From Polyangiaceae bacterium (GTDB lineage: Bacteria; Myxococcota_A; Polyangia; Polyangiales; Polyangiaceae): a stretch of 59,185 nt of DNA. Shown here in pieces: positions 19,858 to 28,106 of the stretch (positions are counted from its first letter, which is position 1; the number at the start of each line of letters is the position of its first letter). The DNA lies in contig JAICQL010000020.1 of NCBI GenBank assembly GCA_025937895.1, positions 1 through 59,185 on the forward strand, read 5' to 3'. Position numbers and translations under genes: made by a program. The notes beneath the pieces were generated by a model, which did no database searches, had not been told where the DNA came from, and saw only the letters and a list, made by a program, of their open reading frames with translations.

Positions 19858-22776
19858 ATGACAGCTCCCAGAATTCTGGTAGTCGAGGACAACCCGCTGA
19901 CGCGCAAGATGCTGCGCGTCACCCTGGAGACGGACGGCTACGCCGTGAGCGAGGCCGCCGACGGACGAGCGGCGCTGGCTGCGCTGGAGCAAGCCGTGCC
20001 TGCGCTGATCCTGCAGGACCTGATCTTGCCCGACATGAACGGCTTCGAGCTGATCCGCCAGCTGCGTGGTCGTGGCGCTATCGACCTGCCGATCCTGGCG
20101 CTCTCCGGCTTCTCCAGCCGAGTGGAGGGGGCTCGTGGTGCCGAGGCAGGTTTTACCCGTCTGTTGCTCAAGCCGGTGGAGCCCAGCCAGCTGCTGGAGG
20201 TGATCCGGATGTATCTGCCCAGGCCGCGGGAGCTCTCGCCGGCTGCCGCGGCCTCGAGCGTGCTGGTGGTGGATGAGGATCGGGTGCAGCGCGAGCTCAC
20301 GCGCCTGCAGCTCGCGCAGCTGGGCTTTGACGTGAGCGTGGCCGCCACCAGCGCAGAGGCGCTGCGCAAGGCTCGCGCGTGCCCGCCCGACGTCGTACTG
20401 GCGGACGTGCTCCTGCCCGGAGTGGACGGCTTTCAGCTCTGCTTCCAGATGCGCAAGGAGCCGGCGCTCGCGCGGGTGCCGGTGGTGCTGGCGTCGGCCT
20501 GGTACCAGACGAGCGCGGATCGCGAGCTGGCCGCGAGGGTGGGCGCCAGCTCGCTCGTGCGCAAGTCGCCCGATCTGCAAGGCATCCCTCAGGCGCTGCG
20601 GGCCGCGGTCGAGCAAGGCGCAGCTCGCCCCACGGGCGAGCTGGACCCGAGCGTGCGCCTGGAGCACGCGCAGGCCGTGCTGCGCCAGCTGCAGCGCCAG
20701 GTCACCTTGCGCTCGGATCTGGCCCGCCGTTGCACCTTGCAGGCGGCGCAGCTCTCCTTGCTGGGTGGCGTTGCGGACGCGCTGGCCCTGGAGGCCGACG
20801 CCGACTCCGCGCTGCGCGACGTGCTGGCCGCGACGCTGGATGCCGCCGGCATCTCCAAGGGCGCGCTGTTTCTGCAGCAAGAGGGCGAGGGCATCCGCCT
20901 GCGCCACGCCATCGGCTTCACGGGCGAGGCCAGCGCGGAGCTGTCAGGCTTCTTCGGCTACCGCAGCGTGCTGGAGGACGTGGTGCAGCGTCAGGCAACT
21001 CTCTCGCTGCCGTCGACCTTCTTCCCGGAGTCGATCGCCCGCGAGATCCTGGAGTGCGTGGACGCAGTCACGGCTCAGATCGTGCCGCTGGTCTCGGATG
21101 GTCGTGGCGTGGGCGCGATGGTGCTGTGCGCCAAGCAGACCGACGTCACCAGCGCAGACTCGATCGCGTTTGCGCGCGCGATGGGCAACCAGCTGGCGCA
21201 GTCGCTGGATCTGGCCAGGTCCTTTGCGCGCTTGACGGCCTCGGAGCGCCGCTATCGCGCGGTGACCGAGGCCGCGCACGAGGCCATTTCCATCCTCACC
21301 CCCGAGGGCGTCATCCAGGAGGTGAACCCCAGCTTCGAGGCCGCGCTGGGCCTGCCGCGCGAGCGCATCCTGGGGCGGCGCTTTCGCGATTTTGCTGCTC
21401 CGGGCCACGACCTGGAGCAGCGCGCCGCAGAGCTGGGCCAGCCTCGAGAGCAGCACGGCACCGGCAACCTGCTCACCCCCGGCGAGTGCGGGCGCAGCGC
21501 GCCCCTCTCTCTGCAGCGAGCGGACGGCTCGATCGTGTTGATGGAGTTCACCAGCCGCTGGCTGGAGCTGGGCAGCGAGCGGCTGGTGGTCTGCATCGGC
21601 CGTGACGTCACCGACCGGGTGCAGACGCAGGCGCAGCTGATGTTCTCCGAGCGCATGGCCTCGATCGGTTCGCTCGCCGCCGGCGTCGCTCACGAGATCA
21701 ACAACCCGCTCGCCGCCACCGTGTCCAGCCTGGAGTTCGCGCTGGAGCGCGTCACCAAGCTTGCGCAGGCCAGCGGCAGGCGCGAGCTGGTGGAGTTGCT
21801 GGAGCCGCTGCAAGACGCCAGCGCAGGCGTGCAGCGCGTGCGGACCATCGTGCGCGACCTGAAGATCTTCTCGCGCGCGGAGGAGGACCATCACGGTCCG
21901 GTCGACGTGCAGCGGGTGCTCGACTCGTCGCTGCGCATGGCCTGGAACGAGGTCCGGCACCGCGCGCAGCTGGTGCGACAATACGAGGCAGTGCCGCCGG
22001 TCGAGGCCAATGAGTCCCGGCTGGGCCAGGTCTTCCTGAACCTGCTGATCAATGCCGTGCAGGCCCTGCCCGACGGCCACGCCGACCAGAACCAGATCCG
22101 CGTGCGCACCTACCTGGACGGCGAGGGCAGGGTGGTCGCAGAGGTAGAGGACACGGGTCCTGGCATCCCGCCCGAGGTGCTGGCCCGGCTGTTCACGCCG
22201 TTCTTCACGACCAAGCCGCGCGGTGTGGGCACGGGGCTGGGGCTCTCCATCTGCCAGCGCATCGTCAGCAGCTTCGGCGGCGAGCTGCGCGTGCGCAGCA
22301 CCGTGGGCAAGGGCGCGTGTTTCAGCGTCGTGCTGCTGAGCACGGCGCCGCGCCCGGACACGGCCGCCAGCATGCTGCCGGCGGGGCTGGCGGCTCAGCG
22401 CCGCGCCCGCATCCTGGTGGTGGACGACGACCCGATGAGCGCTGGTGCCGTGGTGCGCGCGCTCTCCGAGGAGCACGAGGTCATCGCCTGCGAGGACGCC
22501 GACACTGCGCTCAGCCGCCTGCTGGAGCGGCAGGGCCCGCGCGAGCGCTACGACGTGATCTTGTGCGATCTGATGATGCCGGTGAAGACGGGCGTGGAGT
22601 TCTACGCCGACGTGTCTGCGCGGCTGCCCGACTACGCGGGGCGCATCATCTTCCTGACGGGCGGCGCCTTTACCATGAAGGCGCGCGAGTTCCTGGAGCG
22701 CGTCTCCAACCTGCGCCTGGAGAAGCCCTTCGACACCGCCACCCTGCGCGGTCTGGTCAACGCGCAGCTACATTGA
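19858..22776 (+). CDS. Hybrid histidine kinase: REC-REC-GAF-PAS-HK-REC
   Basis: 972 residues, soluble. Two N-terminal receiver domains have phospho-acceptor Asp54 (LILQDLILPD) and Asp183 (VVLADVLLPG). A GAF-like domain (~300-450; LFLQQEGEGIRLRHAIGF) and a PAS domain (~460-590) follow. The HisKA has His612 in GVAHEINNPLAA; HATPase_c ends with GVGTGLGLSICQ. A C-terminal receiver has Asp904 (VILCDLMMPV). ATG 19858 has GGAGGAG six bases upstream; GTG 19855 is an alternative. It likely integrates input from the upstream kinase and sends phosphate to an unlinked output, since no DNA-binding or enzymatic domain is visible. Its last 20 bp overlap the convergent metallo-beta-lactamase gene. Confidence 0.92.
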   Translation: MTAPRILVVEDNPLTRKMLRVTLETDGYAVSEAADGRAALAALEQAVPALILQDLILPDMNGFELIRQLRGRGAIDLPILALSGFSSRVEGARGAEAGFTRLLLKPVEPSQLLEVIRMYLPRPRELSPAAAASSVLVVDEDRVQRELTRLQLAQLGFDVSVAATSAEALRKARACPPDVVLADVLLPGVDGFQLCFQMRKEPALARVPVVLASAWYQTSADRELAARVGASSLVRKSPDLQGIPQALRAAVEQGAARPTGELDPSVRLEHAQAVLRQLQRQVTLRSDLARRCTLQAAQLSLLGGVADALALEADADSALRDVLAATLDAAGISKGALFLQQEGEGIRLRHAIGFTGEASAELSGFFGYRSVLEDVVQRQATLSLPSTFFPESIAREILECVDAVTAQIVPLVSDGRGVGAMVLCAKQTDVTSADSIAFARAMGNQLAQSLDLARSFARLTASERRYRAVTEAAHEAISILTPEGVIQEVNPSFEAALGLPRERILGRRFRDFAAPGHDLEQRAAELGQPREQHGTGNLLTPGECGRSAPLSLQRADGSIVLMEFTSRWLELGSERLVVCIGRDVTDRVQTQAQLMFSERMASIGSLAAGVAHEINNPLAATVSSLEFALERVTKLAQASGRRELVELLEPLQDASAGVQRVRTIVRDLKIFSRAEEDHHGPVDVQRVLDSSLRMAWNEVRHRAQLVRQYEAVPPVEANESRLGQVFLNLLINAVQALPDGHADQNQIRVRTYLDGEGRVVAEVEDTGPGIPPEVLARLFTPFFTTKPRGVGTGLGLSICQRIVSSFGGELRVRSTVGKGACFSVVLLSTAPRPDTAASMLPAGLAAQRRARILVVDDDPMSAGAVVRALSEEHEVIACEDADTALSRLLERQGPRERYDVILCDLMMPVKTGVEFYADVSARLPDYAGRIIFLTGGAFTMKAREFLERVSNLRLEKPFDTATLRGLVNAQLH

Positions 22777-23737
22777 GCGCAGGCGCCGGCGGCAGAGACT
22801 GGTGGCCGAGGCGCACGGCCATGCCGGGATGGCGCTGCACCAGCTCGCGCAGCGCCAGCAGGCTCTGCTTGCTGCGCGCGCGGTCGCTGGAGAAGCTGCC
22901 CGGCTCGACCTCGTTCTGCCAGCCCCAGGCTGTGTGGCAGGCGTCACCCGTGAACAGCACCGGGCCCTCGGTGGAGCGCACCACGTACGCGGTGCTGCCG
23001 GCGGTGTGCCCGGGCACGTGCAGCGCCCAGAGCGTGCCGTCGCCGAACACGTCCAGCACACCCGCGATGCCCTCGCCGCCGCTCGCGGGAAACTGCCACT
23101 CGGACACCGCCGCGTGGCCCTCCAGCTCGCGATCGGTGGTGCCCTGCACGAACAAATTCTCGAAGCTGGTCTGCGCCGCTTCGCCAGGACCGGAGTACAG
23201 CGGCGTGCCCTTCGGGATGTCGGGCAGGCCCATCACGTGATCCAGGTGCAGGTGCGTCAGCAGCACGCCGCTCGGCGGCGCGCTCTGCCGTTGCAACCAG
23301 CTGCGCGTATCCAGCTGCACCTTCAGCTCATCGAGCCCGGCCACGCTCGCCACCAGCCAGCCGAGCGCGGAGCCCTCGCCGTGGATGTCCGCCTGCACGC
23401 CGCTGTCGATCAGGTACACGCCCCGGCTGGGATGATGCAGCGAGTGCAGGAAGATCTGGATGGGCTCATCGCGATCCTCCAGCCCGGCAGCGCGCGCCTT
23501 CGGGTCGTCCAGGTTGAGCAAGCCGGAGAGCGGCACCTGCCAGTGCGCCGCCGTCACCGTCTCCACCACGATCGGGCCCGGCTCATCGAGGGTCGACTCC
23601 ATCGCCGCCAGCGAGCTGGGGGTGCCCAGCGGAGCAGGCTGCGCCCCGTGGCTGGTGACGGCGCAGCCCGCCAGCAGCAGCGCGCTGGCGGCGGCATAAA
23701 TACTGGAAGATAGAAGGGAATAGTTCGCGTGGGTCAT
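22757..23737 (-). CDS. Metallo-beta-lactamase-fold lipoprotein
   Basis: 326 residues. A signal peptide ends in lipobox LLAGC with lipidated Cys25, so it is probably anchored in the envelope. The metal motif THLHLDH (His162, His164, Asp166, His167), GHTAGS, the bridging Asp in TGDACH and a late His in LGHQS are all present. Overall it resembles secreted lactonase-type hydrolases (AHL/quinolone lactonase relatives) more than true beta-lactamases, but the substrate is not deducible. ATG 23737 has GGAGG ten bases upstream. It is divergent from the adjacent LysR regulator, which is the obvious candidate to control it. The 3' end overlaps the hybrid kinase gene by 20 bp. Confidence 0.9.
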   Translation of the reverse strand: MTHANYSLLSSSIYAAASALLLAGCAVTSHGAQPAPLGTPSSLAAMESTLDEPGPIVVETVTAAHWQVPLSGLLNLDDPKARAAGLEDRDEPIQIFLHSLHHPSRGVYLIDSGVQADIHGEGSALGWLVASVAGLDELKVQLDTRSWLQRQSAPPSGVLLTHLHLDHVMGLPDIPKGTPLYSGPGEAAQTSFENLFVQGTTDRELEGHAAVSEWQFPASGGEGIAGVLDVFGDGTLWALHVPGHTAGSTAYVVRSTEGPVLFTGDACHTAWGWQNEVEPGSFSSDRARSKQSLLALRELVQRHPGMAVRLGHQSLPPAPALNVAAR

Positions 23738-23807
23738 GCGGGTCGTGCCTCCAGACGGGGTGTGAAGCAGACGTACGGCATGCGCAGACGGATTGAAACT
23801 GACCAAG

Positions 23808-23835
23808 ATCGGATGTATCCATCCAGAATCGGATG
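23808..23835 (+). promoter_or_regulatory. Candidate LysR operator between divergent genes
   Basis: ATCGGATG occurs at 23808-23815 and 23828-23835 with a 20-bp period, about two helical turns. Between them GGATG/CATCC (23811-23815 and 23820-23824) forms an inverted repeat. The second copy overlaps the LysR start codon at 23833. Position and spacing suit autoregulation and control of the divergent metallo-beta-lactamase gene. The consensus T-N11-A is not clear. Confidence 0.4.
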
Positions 23836-24768
23836 ATAGACCTGCCGTGGGACGACGTGCGGCTGTTCCTCGCCATCGCGGAGCACGGCAGCCTGACCGA
23901 GGCCGCCCGTCATCTGAAGGTGGGCCAGCCCACGGTCAGCCGCCGGCTGGGCGAGCTGGAAGAGCGGCTCGGGTACACGCTGTTTCAACGCAGCGTGGAG
24001 GGCGCCACCCTCACCGCCGCGGGCGAGCGCTGGCTCCAGCCTGCGCGGCACATGGCCGAGTGGGCGGGGGAGCTGCTGCGCACCGCCGAGCGCGGCGATG
24101 CAACACCCAGCGGCGTGGTGCGCGTGAGCGCGCCGCCCGGAGTGGCGTACGATTTTCTGGCGCCCTTCGCGCGCGCGCTGCGCGAGCGCCACCCGCGCCT
24201 CTCGCTCGAGGTCTCGTCACGGGTGGAGTACGTGGATCTGGCACGCCGCGAGGCTGATCTCGCGCTGCGCACCCGCGCGCCCACGCAGCGCGATCTGCTC
24301 ACCGTGGCCAGCTTGAGCCACGCCAATGATGCCTTCGTGGCTCCGCGCTATCGAGCACGGCTGCCCGAGCACCCCACCCTGGCGCAGCTCGACTGGATCG
24401 CGTGGGCGCCCCCGTTCGAGCAGCTGTCACCCAACCGCGAGCTAGCAGCAATGCTCCCCGGCTTCCGGCCTGCCTTCGCCAGTGATGATTTCATCGTGCA
24501 AAGGCGCGCGGCGGAAGAAGGCGTGGGCGCGCTCTTCCTGGGCCTGGTGCAGCACCGCTTCTCCCGTCGCAGCGAGCTGGTGCCACTCGGGCTCGAGCTC
24601 GGCGAGCACGGCCGGAGCTCGCTGCACGTGGTGTGCGCCAAGTCCGCTCTCGGCGTGCCGCGCGTGCGCGCCGTGGCCGAGCTCCTGGCAGAGGAGCTAG
24701 CGTGGGCCCAGCGCGCATCAGACGACCTCGCAAAGAATCGCGCGAGCCGCCCGCCGAAGGATCCCTGA
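23833..24768 (+). CDS. LysR-family transcriptional regulator
   Basis: 311 residues. The N-terminal winged helix-turn-helix (residues ~4-62) is typical: LFLAIAEHGSLTEAARHLKVGQPTVSRRL, spanning scaffold and recognition helix, then LGYTLFQRS. The C-terminal co-inducer-binding domain has VRVSAPPGVAYDFLAPFARAL and DLALRTRAP. The sequence is close to the subgroup that regulates adjacent oxidoreductase or hydrolase genes. It is transcribed away from the metallo-beta-lactamase gene across a 95-bp shared promoter region. The inducer is unknown. Confidence 0.93.
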   Translation: MIDLPWDDVRLFLAIAEHGSLTEAARHLKVGQPTVSRRLGELEERLGYTLFQRSVEGATLTAAGERWLQPARHMAEWAGELLRTAERGDATPSGVVRVSAPPGVAYDFLAPFARALRERHPRLSLEVSSRVEYVDLARREADLALRTRAPTQRDLLTVASLSHANDAFVAPRYRARLPEHPTLAQLDWIAWAPPFEQLSPNRELAAMLPGFRPAFASDDFIVQRRAAEEGVGALFLGLVQHRFSRRSELVPLGLELGEHGRSSLHVVCAKSALGVPRVRAVAELLAEELAWAQRASDDLAKNRASRPPKDP

Positions 24769-25194
24769 ACCTGCCCGTGCAATCCAATGTGCCCGTGCCC
24801 GTCCCCGCGCTACCCCCGAGCTAAACACCAGCTCAACAACCCCGCAGCCAACAAACCACCCCCCCAAGACGGGCCAGCCGGCAAGCATCCGGCAATCCGA
24901 GCTACCGCGTTCCGTCAGCTACCCGTTGTCACCCACCAGCAGAGCAGCCGTCCTGCAAAGGTGCGAGCTACACCGGCTTTTACGCGGCGTGCCGAGTAAA
25001 TTCTGAGTCAGGTCTGGACGAAATCTCTGGCTCGCCATCGTCTTCTGTGGGACCCTGCACAGCTCCAGTGTGAGATTCGCTGCGGCCAACCGCGCACACA
25101 CGGGGGTCTCCGCACGTGCGGAGCAATCGGAGCATGCCTGGCGCTGAGCGTGGACCGAGTTTTTCACGATAGCGCGACAAGGCAGATCTGATTC
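24769..25194. other. Intergenic region and probable long 5' leader of the RRM gene
   Basis: 426 bp without a credible gene. The first ~140 bp are C-rich and show no structure I recognise. From ~24980 the composition becomes more balanced. TAAATT at 24997-25002 could be a -10 box but has only a weak upstream partner. A perfect 16-bp palindrome lies at 25108-25123. No strong ribosome site precedes ATG 25195. The layout suggests a structured leader of up to ~190 nt. Confidence 0.5.
25108..25123 (+). promoter_or_regulatory. 16-bp perfect palindrome in the RRM-gene leader
   Basis: CTCCGCACGTGCGGAG reads the same on both strands. It lies 71 bp before the RRM start codon. It could be a protein-binding site, or at RNA level a short stem or dimerisation site. 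No U-run follows, so it is not a standard terminator. Confidence 0.45.
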
Positions 25195-25632
25195 ATGAAC
25201 ACCAAGCTATACGTCGGCAACCTGAGCTACTCCACCGGGGACGAGGAGCTCCGTCGCACCTTTGCCGAGTTTGGCACGCTGGTTTCCGCCACCGTGGTGA
25301 CCGATCGCATGACGGGCCAGCACCGCGGCTTCGGCTTCGTCGAGTATGAGCGCGCGGAAGACGCGCAGCGCGCAATTGACGCCGTCAACGGCCAGAACGT
25401 CGGCGGCCGCAACCTGAACGTCAACATCGCCCGCGAGCGCGAGCCGCGCTTCGGCGGCGGTGGCGGCGGTGGTGGTGGTGGTGGCGGCTTCGGCGGCGGT
25501 GGTGGCGGCGGCTTCGGCGGCGGCGGCGGTGGCGGCGGTGGCCGTCCCGGCGGCGGTGGCCGTGGCGGCGGTCGCGGTGGCGGCCGTGGTGGCAAGGGCG
25601 GCTCGCGCCGCGGCGATGACGATCGCTGGTAA
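25195..25632 (+). CDS. Glycine-rich RRM RNA-binding protein
   Basis: 145 residues. One RRM domain fills residues 3-80, with RNP-2 LYVGNL and RNP-1 RGFGFVEY, both with the aromatic residues that stack on RNA bases. The tail (from ~86) is almost pure Gly with Phe and Arg, passing into RGG-type repeats (GGRGGGRGG) and an acidic end DDDRW. RRM plus RGG tails are known from bacterial cold-induced RNA-binding proteins in cyanobacteria and myxobacteria, where they act in RNA stability or cold response. RGG tails can also drive condensation with RNA. It is monocistronic, with structured regions on both sides. Confidence 0.95.
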   Translation: MNTKLYVGNLSYSTGDEELRRTFAEFGTLVSATVVTDRMTGQHRGFGFVEYERAEDAQRAIDAVNGQNVGGRNLNVNIAREREPRFGGGGGGGGGGGGFGGGGGGGFGGGGGGGGGRPGGGGRGGGRGGGRGGKGGSRRGDDDRW

Positions 25633-25687
25633 GCAGCGTCTCGTCACGTCTCTCAGCTCGTCATAGGTTTTGGGGGCCGGGCCTCCA

Positions 25688-25726
25688 GCGAGCGGACACC
25701 GAGAGAAAGCTCGGCGCGCCGCTCGC
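25688..25726 (+). terminator. Nested stem-loop downstream of the RRM gene
   Basis: Outer arms GCGAGCGG (25688-25695) and CCGCTCGC (25719-25726) enclose an inner CCGAG/CTCGG stem (25699-25703, 25710-25714) with a 6-nt loop. It starts 56 bp after the RRM stop. There is no clear U-tract, so it may be a transcript-end stabiliser rather than an intrinsic terminator. Confidence 0.5.
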
Positions 25727-25795
25727 TGTCGGCTTTGTGATCCGGGGGGAAGCGGTCCATCGGGGGTAACGCGCTCAGGCGCGGTAGCTGCCGGC

Positions 25796-25813
25796 GCTGA
25801 GCCATGGCTCAGC
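25796..25813. repeat. 18-bp perfect palindrome between convergent genes
   Basis: GCTGAGCCATGGCTCAGC is a perfect palindrome about 80 bp before the stop of the convergent MYXO-CTERM-like gene. With the nested stem at 25688-25726 it makes this 262-bp convergent gap unusually structured. Role unknown; terminator or protein site are both possible. Confidence 0.5.
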
Positions 25814-25894
25814 CCCGGCCGGGCCATTGCTCCGGCGCGCCCGAGCATCGTGCAGCACGGGCGAGCCACTGCCAAGGCGTGGCCAAGCCACCGC

Positions 25895-26863
25895 TCACGC
25901 GCGGCGCCGGCGTCGAGCCACGATGCCGGCCAGCGCGACCAGCAGCCCTGCTGACATCCAGGTGTCACCCGGCGCGCCCAGCTGGCAGCCGTCGCTGCCC
26001 CGAGCGAAGGCTTCATCGTTCGCGCTCGGAATGTCGTCGCTGCTGCCCGTCGGGGTGGTTACCACGGGCTCAGGGTTATCGCTGAGTAGCTCCCCGGCGT
26101 CGGGAACAGTTGGCTCCGGTGGGGGCTCTGCATTCTCCTCGTATTGCTCGGGGACGCTGAGCTCGATCGACTCGGTCCAGCCCGAGAAGGCGCCCGTCAG
26201 ATCGAACGCGGCCAGGCGGAAGTGGGTCGACGCTCCGAGCTTTGCCTCCGGCCAGCTGAAGACGCACGGAGCACTGGCCACCCAGACCATGCTTGGGGAC
26301 GCGCCCATGAGCGTCAGGTCACTGATGCTGCCGCTCAGGTCCCCTGCGTCGAGTCGTGCGCTGCGCTCCAGGTCGAGCGCCACGAGTGTGCCCTCCGGAC
26401 TGGGATCGCTGAGCACCGCGCCCAGCGTGTGGCCCCAGCCACCTTCGCTGGCGCGGATGGTCATGTTCGTGAGGTCTGGCACCGCGGGGGTCTGGTTGCG
26501 CGGACCTGCGCCCGTGGTGAAGGTGCTGGGCTCGGCGTAGCTGCGGCACGACACGGTATATTGCGTGTTCGGGGCCAGCTCCTCGCTCGGGCGAAAGACG
26601 GTGGTGCGAAACAGGGGGCTGGTGATCAGCGACGCGGTACCCGCCACCGGTTTCCCTTGCGGATCGAGCACGGTGATCTGGAACGTGTCGCCCACGTTCG
26701 CGCGCGAGCACCACACCAGCGTGTTGGTGGGTACGTCCGTGGCGTCGCGAGCTGGCGCGAGCACGCCGGGCTCGGCGCACGACAGCGCCTGCGCGGGCTC
26801 CGTCACGGTGTGAATCAAGGCCGCGGCGGCGCCGACCAGCAACGAACGAAAGATGTAGCTCAT
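25895..26863 (-). CDS. MYXO-CTERM-like surface protein with Ig-like domain
   Basis: 322 residues. A signal peptide (Ser-Leu-Leu-Val-Gly-Ala core, cleavage after AQA) leads into a Big_5-like Ig domain: ATDVPTNTLVWC, then TVFRPSEELAPNTQYTVS. A Pro/Glu-rich spacer of ~50 residues follows. The C-terminus has Cys293, a hydrophobic helix and a final RRRRR cluster, the arrangement of the MYXO-CTERM sorting tail, where the Cys is thought to be processed and lipidated during surface export. ATG 26863 is chosen because GGAG sits seven bases upstream, while ATG 26869 is too close. Likely displayed on the cell surface; no enzymatic motif seen. Confidence 0.8.
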   Translation of the reverse strand: MSYIFRSLLVGAAAALIHTVTEPAQALSCAEPGVLAPARDATDVPTNTLVWCSRANVGDTFQITVLDPQGKPVAGTASLITSPLFRTTVFRPSEELAPNTQYTVSCRSYAEPSTFTTGAGPRNQTPAVPDLTNMTIRASEGGWGHTLGAVLSDPSPEGTLVALDLERSARLDAGDLSGSISDLTLMGASPSMVWVASAPCVFSWPEAKLGASTHFRLAAFDLTGAFSGWTESIELSVPEQYEENAEPPPEPTVPDAGELLSDNPEPVVTTPTGSSDDIPSANDEAFARGSDGCQLGAPGDTWMSAGLLVALAGIVARRRRRA

Positions 26864-27091
26864 GACCATGCTCCGATAGGGAGCAGCCTGCGGCACAGGG
26901 GGACGCGCAGCAGCCTGCCCGAGCTACCAGAGAGCAAGCAGCGTGCCGCGGCGCCTCCAGCCTCGTCATCTCGCCGTGCTGACGCTGATTTTCAGCGGGG
27001 AGCCGGCGCGCTGTGCCAGGCCCCGTGCTGCCGTGTGCCAGGGGTGCAACTGCCGGTGGCACACGCAACCGAGGTCAGCAGCGGGCGCAGC

Positions 27092-28075
27092 TCAGCACTC
27101 CCGAGCTTGGACCAGCCTGTGGCTCCGGGGCGCTGCCGGAGCCGCGCTGCGCACACGCAACGCCACACCCGCCGCGAGGGCGCTGGCCCCGAGCCACACT
27201 GCTGCCGCGGTCCAGGTCGTTGCGTCGGGTGCGAGCAGGCTCTGTCCACGCAGTGCTTGCCACAGGCCGAGGCCCACCAGCGCCGCGTAGCTGCCTGCAG
27301 CCGCCTTCACCAGCCGCACGCGCTGGCGCTCGCCGAGGCGCGTGCGCCGCAGCCCCAGCGCGACCAACGGCAACAGCTGTAGCGCGTGCAAGCCAAGGAA
27401 GTGGGCGACCCGCAGATCGCCGTGCTCGCTGCTCCAGCCGGTGCCGGGCAGGCCCGCGCCGCCATCGGCTGCGCCGACGGTGTGAGCACCCAGGGCGCTC
27501 ACCTGACCACTGCGCAGCTCTGCCAGCTGTGCCTGCGTGGGACGGGTCATCATCCCGCCCAGCGAGGCGCCGACGATCGTCACCATCATGCCCAGGCGCA
27601 GCGCCCAGGCGAGCGGCGCGTCGGGCAGCCGCTGGCGCCACAGGGCCACGGCTACCAGCACGCTGATCACCGTCTGCGCGCCGATGGCGGAGCCCATCAC
27701 GATGTAAAGCACCCGATCGAGCACGGTGCTGGCGTTGAAGTGGCTGGGCACGCCGCGCGCCGCCTGGGTACAGATGATCGCCAGCTCGAGCACCAGCACG
27801 ATGGCGCTGCTCCAGCCCACGATGCGGCGGGTGCGCGGGTGATCGCCGAGCAGGCTCAAAATCCAGCTCAGGGTGAGCCCGTACAGCAAGACCGAGATGG
27901 CGAACTTCGCGGGCTTGAGCCAGACCGGCGCGCCCAGCACCGTGCGCGGATCCAGCCATAGACCCACCAGGCTTCCGAGCAAGAGCGGCAACATGGCGAG
28001 CGAGGCCACGGTCAGCGGTGCGCTGCCCCGCCACGGCAAAGCGAGCAGACTGCGAATCCGGGAGACGGCGTGCAT
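27092..28075 (-). CDS. Multi-pass membrane protein of unknown function
   Basis: 327 residues with about seven to eight hydrophobic helices and short loops. It has the strongly patterned loop GGMMTRPTQAQL, then GAHTVGAADGG and HFLGLHALQLLP. I recall such blocks from an uncharacterised family of membrane proteins, not from any with a known job. The His residues in membrane-facing HFLGLHALQ could bind metal or heme, but that is speculation. ATG 28075 has AAAGG nine bases upstream; an in-frame TTG lies at 28084. The most telling context is the perfect dyad 32 bp upstream, which implies tight regulation by a dimeric repressor or activator. Confidence 0.75.
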   Translation of the reverse strand: MHAVSRIRSLLALPWRGSAPLTVASLAMLPLLLGSLVGLWLDPRTVLGAPVWLKPAKFAISVLLYGLTLSWILSLLGDHPRTRRIVGWSSAIVLVLELAIICTQAARGVPSHFNASTVLDRVLYIVMGSAIGAQTVISVLVAVALWRQRLPDAPLAWALRLGMMVTIVGASLGGMMTRPTQAQLAELRSGQVSALGAHTVGAADGGAGLPGTGWSSEHGDLRVAHFLGLHALQLLPLVALGLRRTRLGERQRVRLVKAAAGSYAALVGLGLWQALRGQSLLAPDATTWTAAAVWLGASALAAGVALRVRSAAPAAPRSHRLVQAREC

Positions 28076-28106
28076 GGGGTTCAACCTTTCTGCGCCAGGA
28101 ATGTTT

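Noticed and set aside
25455..25610. Possible CRISPR or satellite array
   Set aside because: The repeats are glycine codons of the RRM protein tail, with no regular spacers.
25207..26016. Minus-strand frame across the glycine-rich tail
   Set aside because: Ala/Thr-rich product of reading GGC/GGT repeats backwards; the RRM motifs are on the plus strand.
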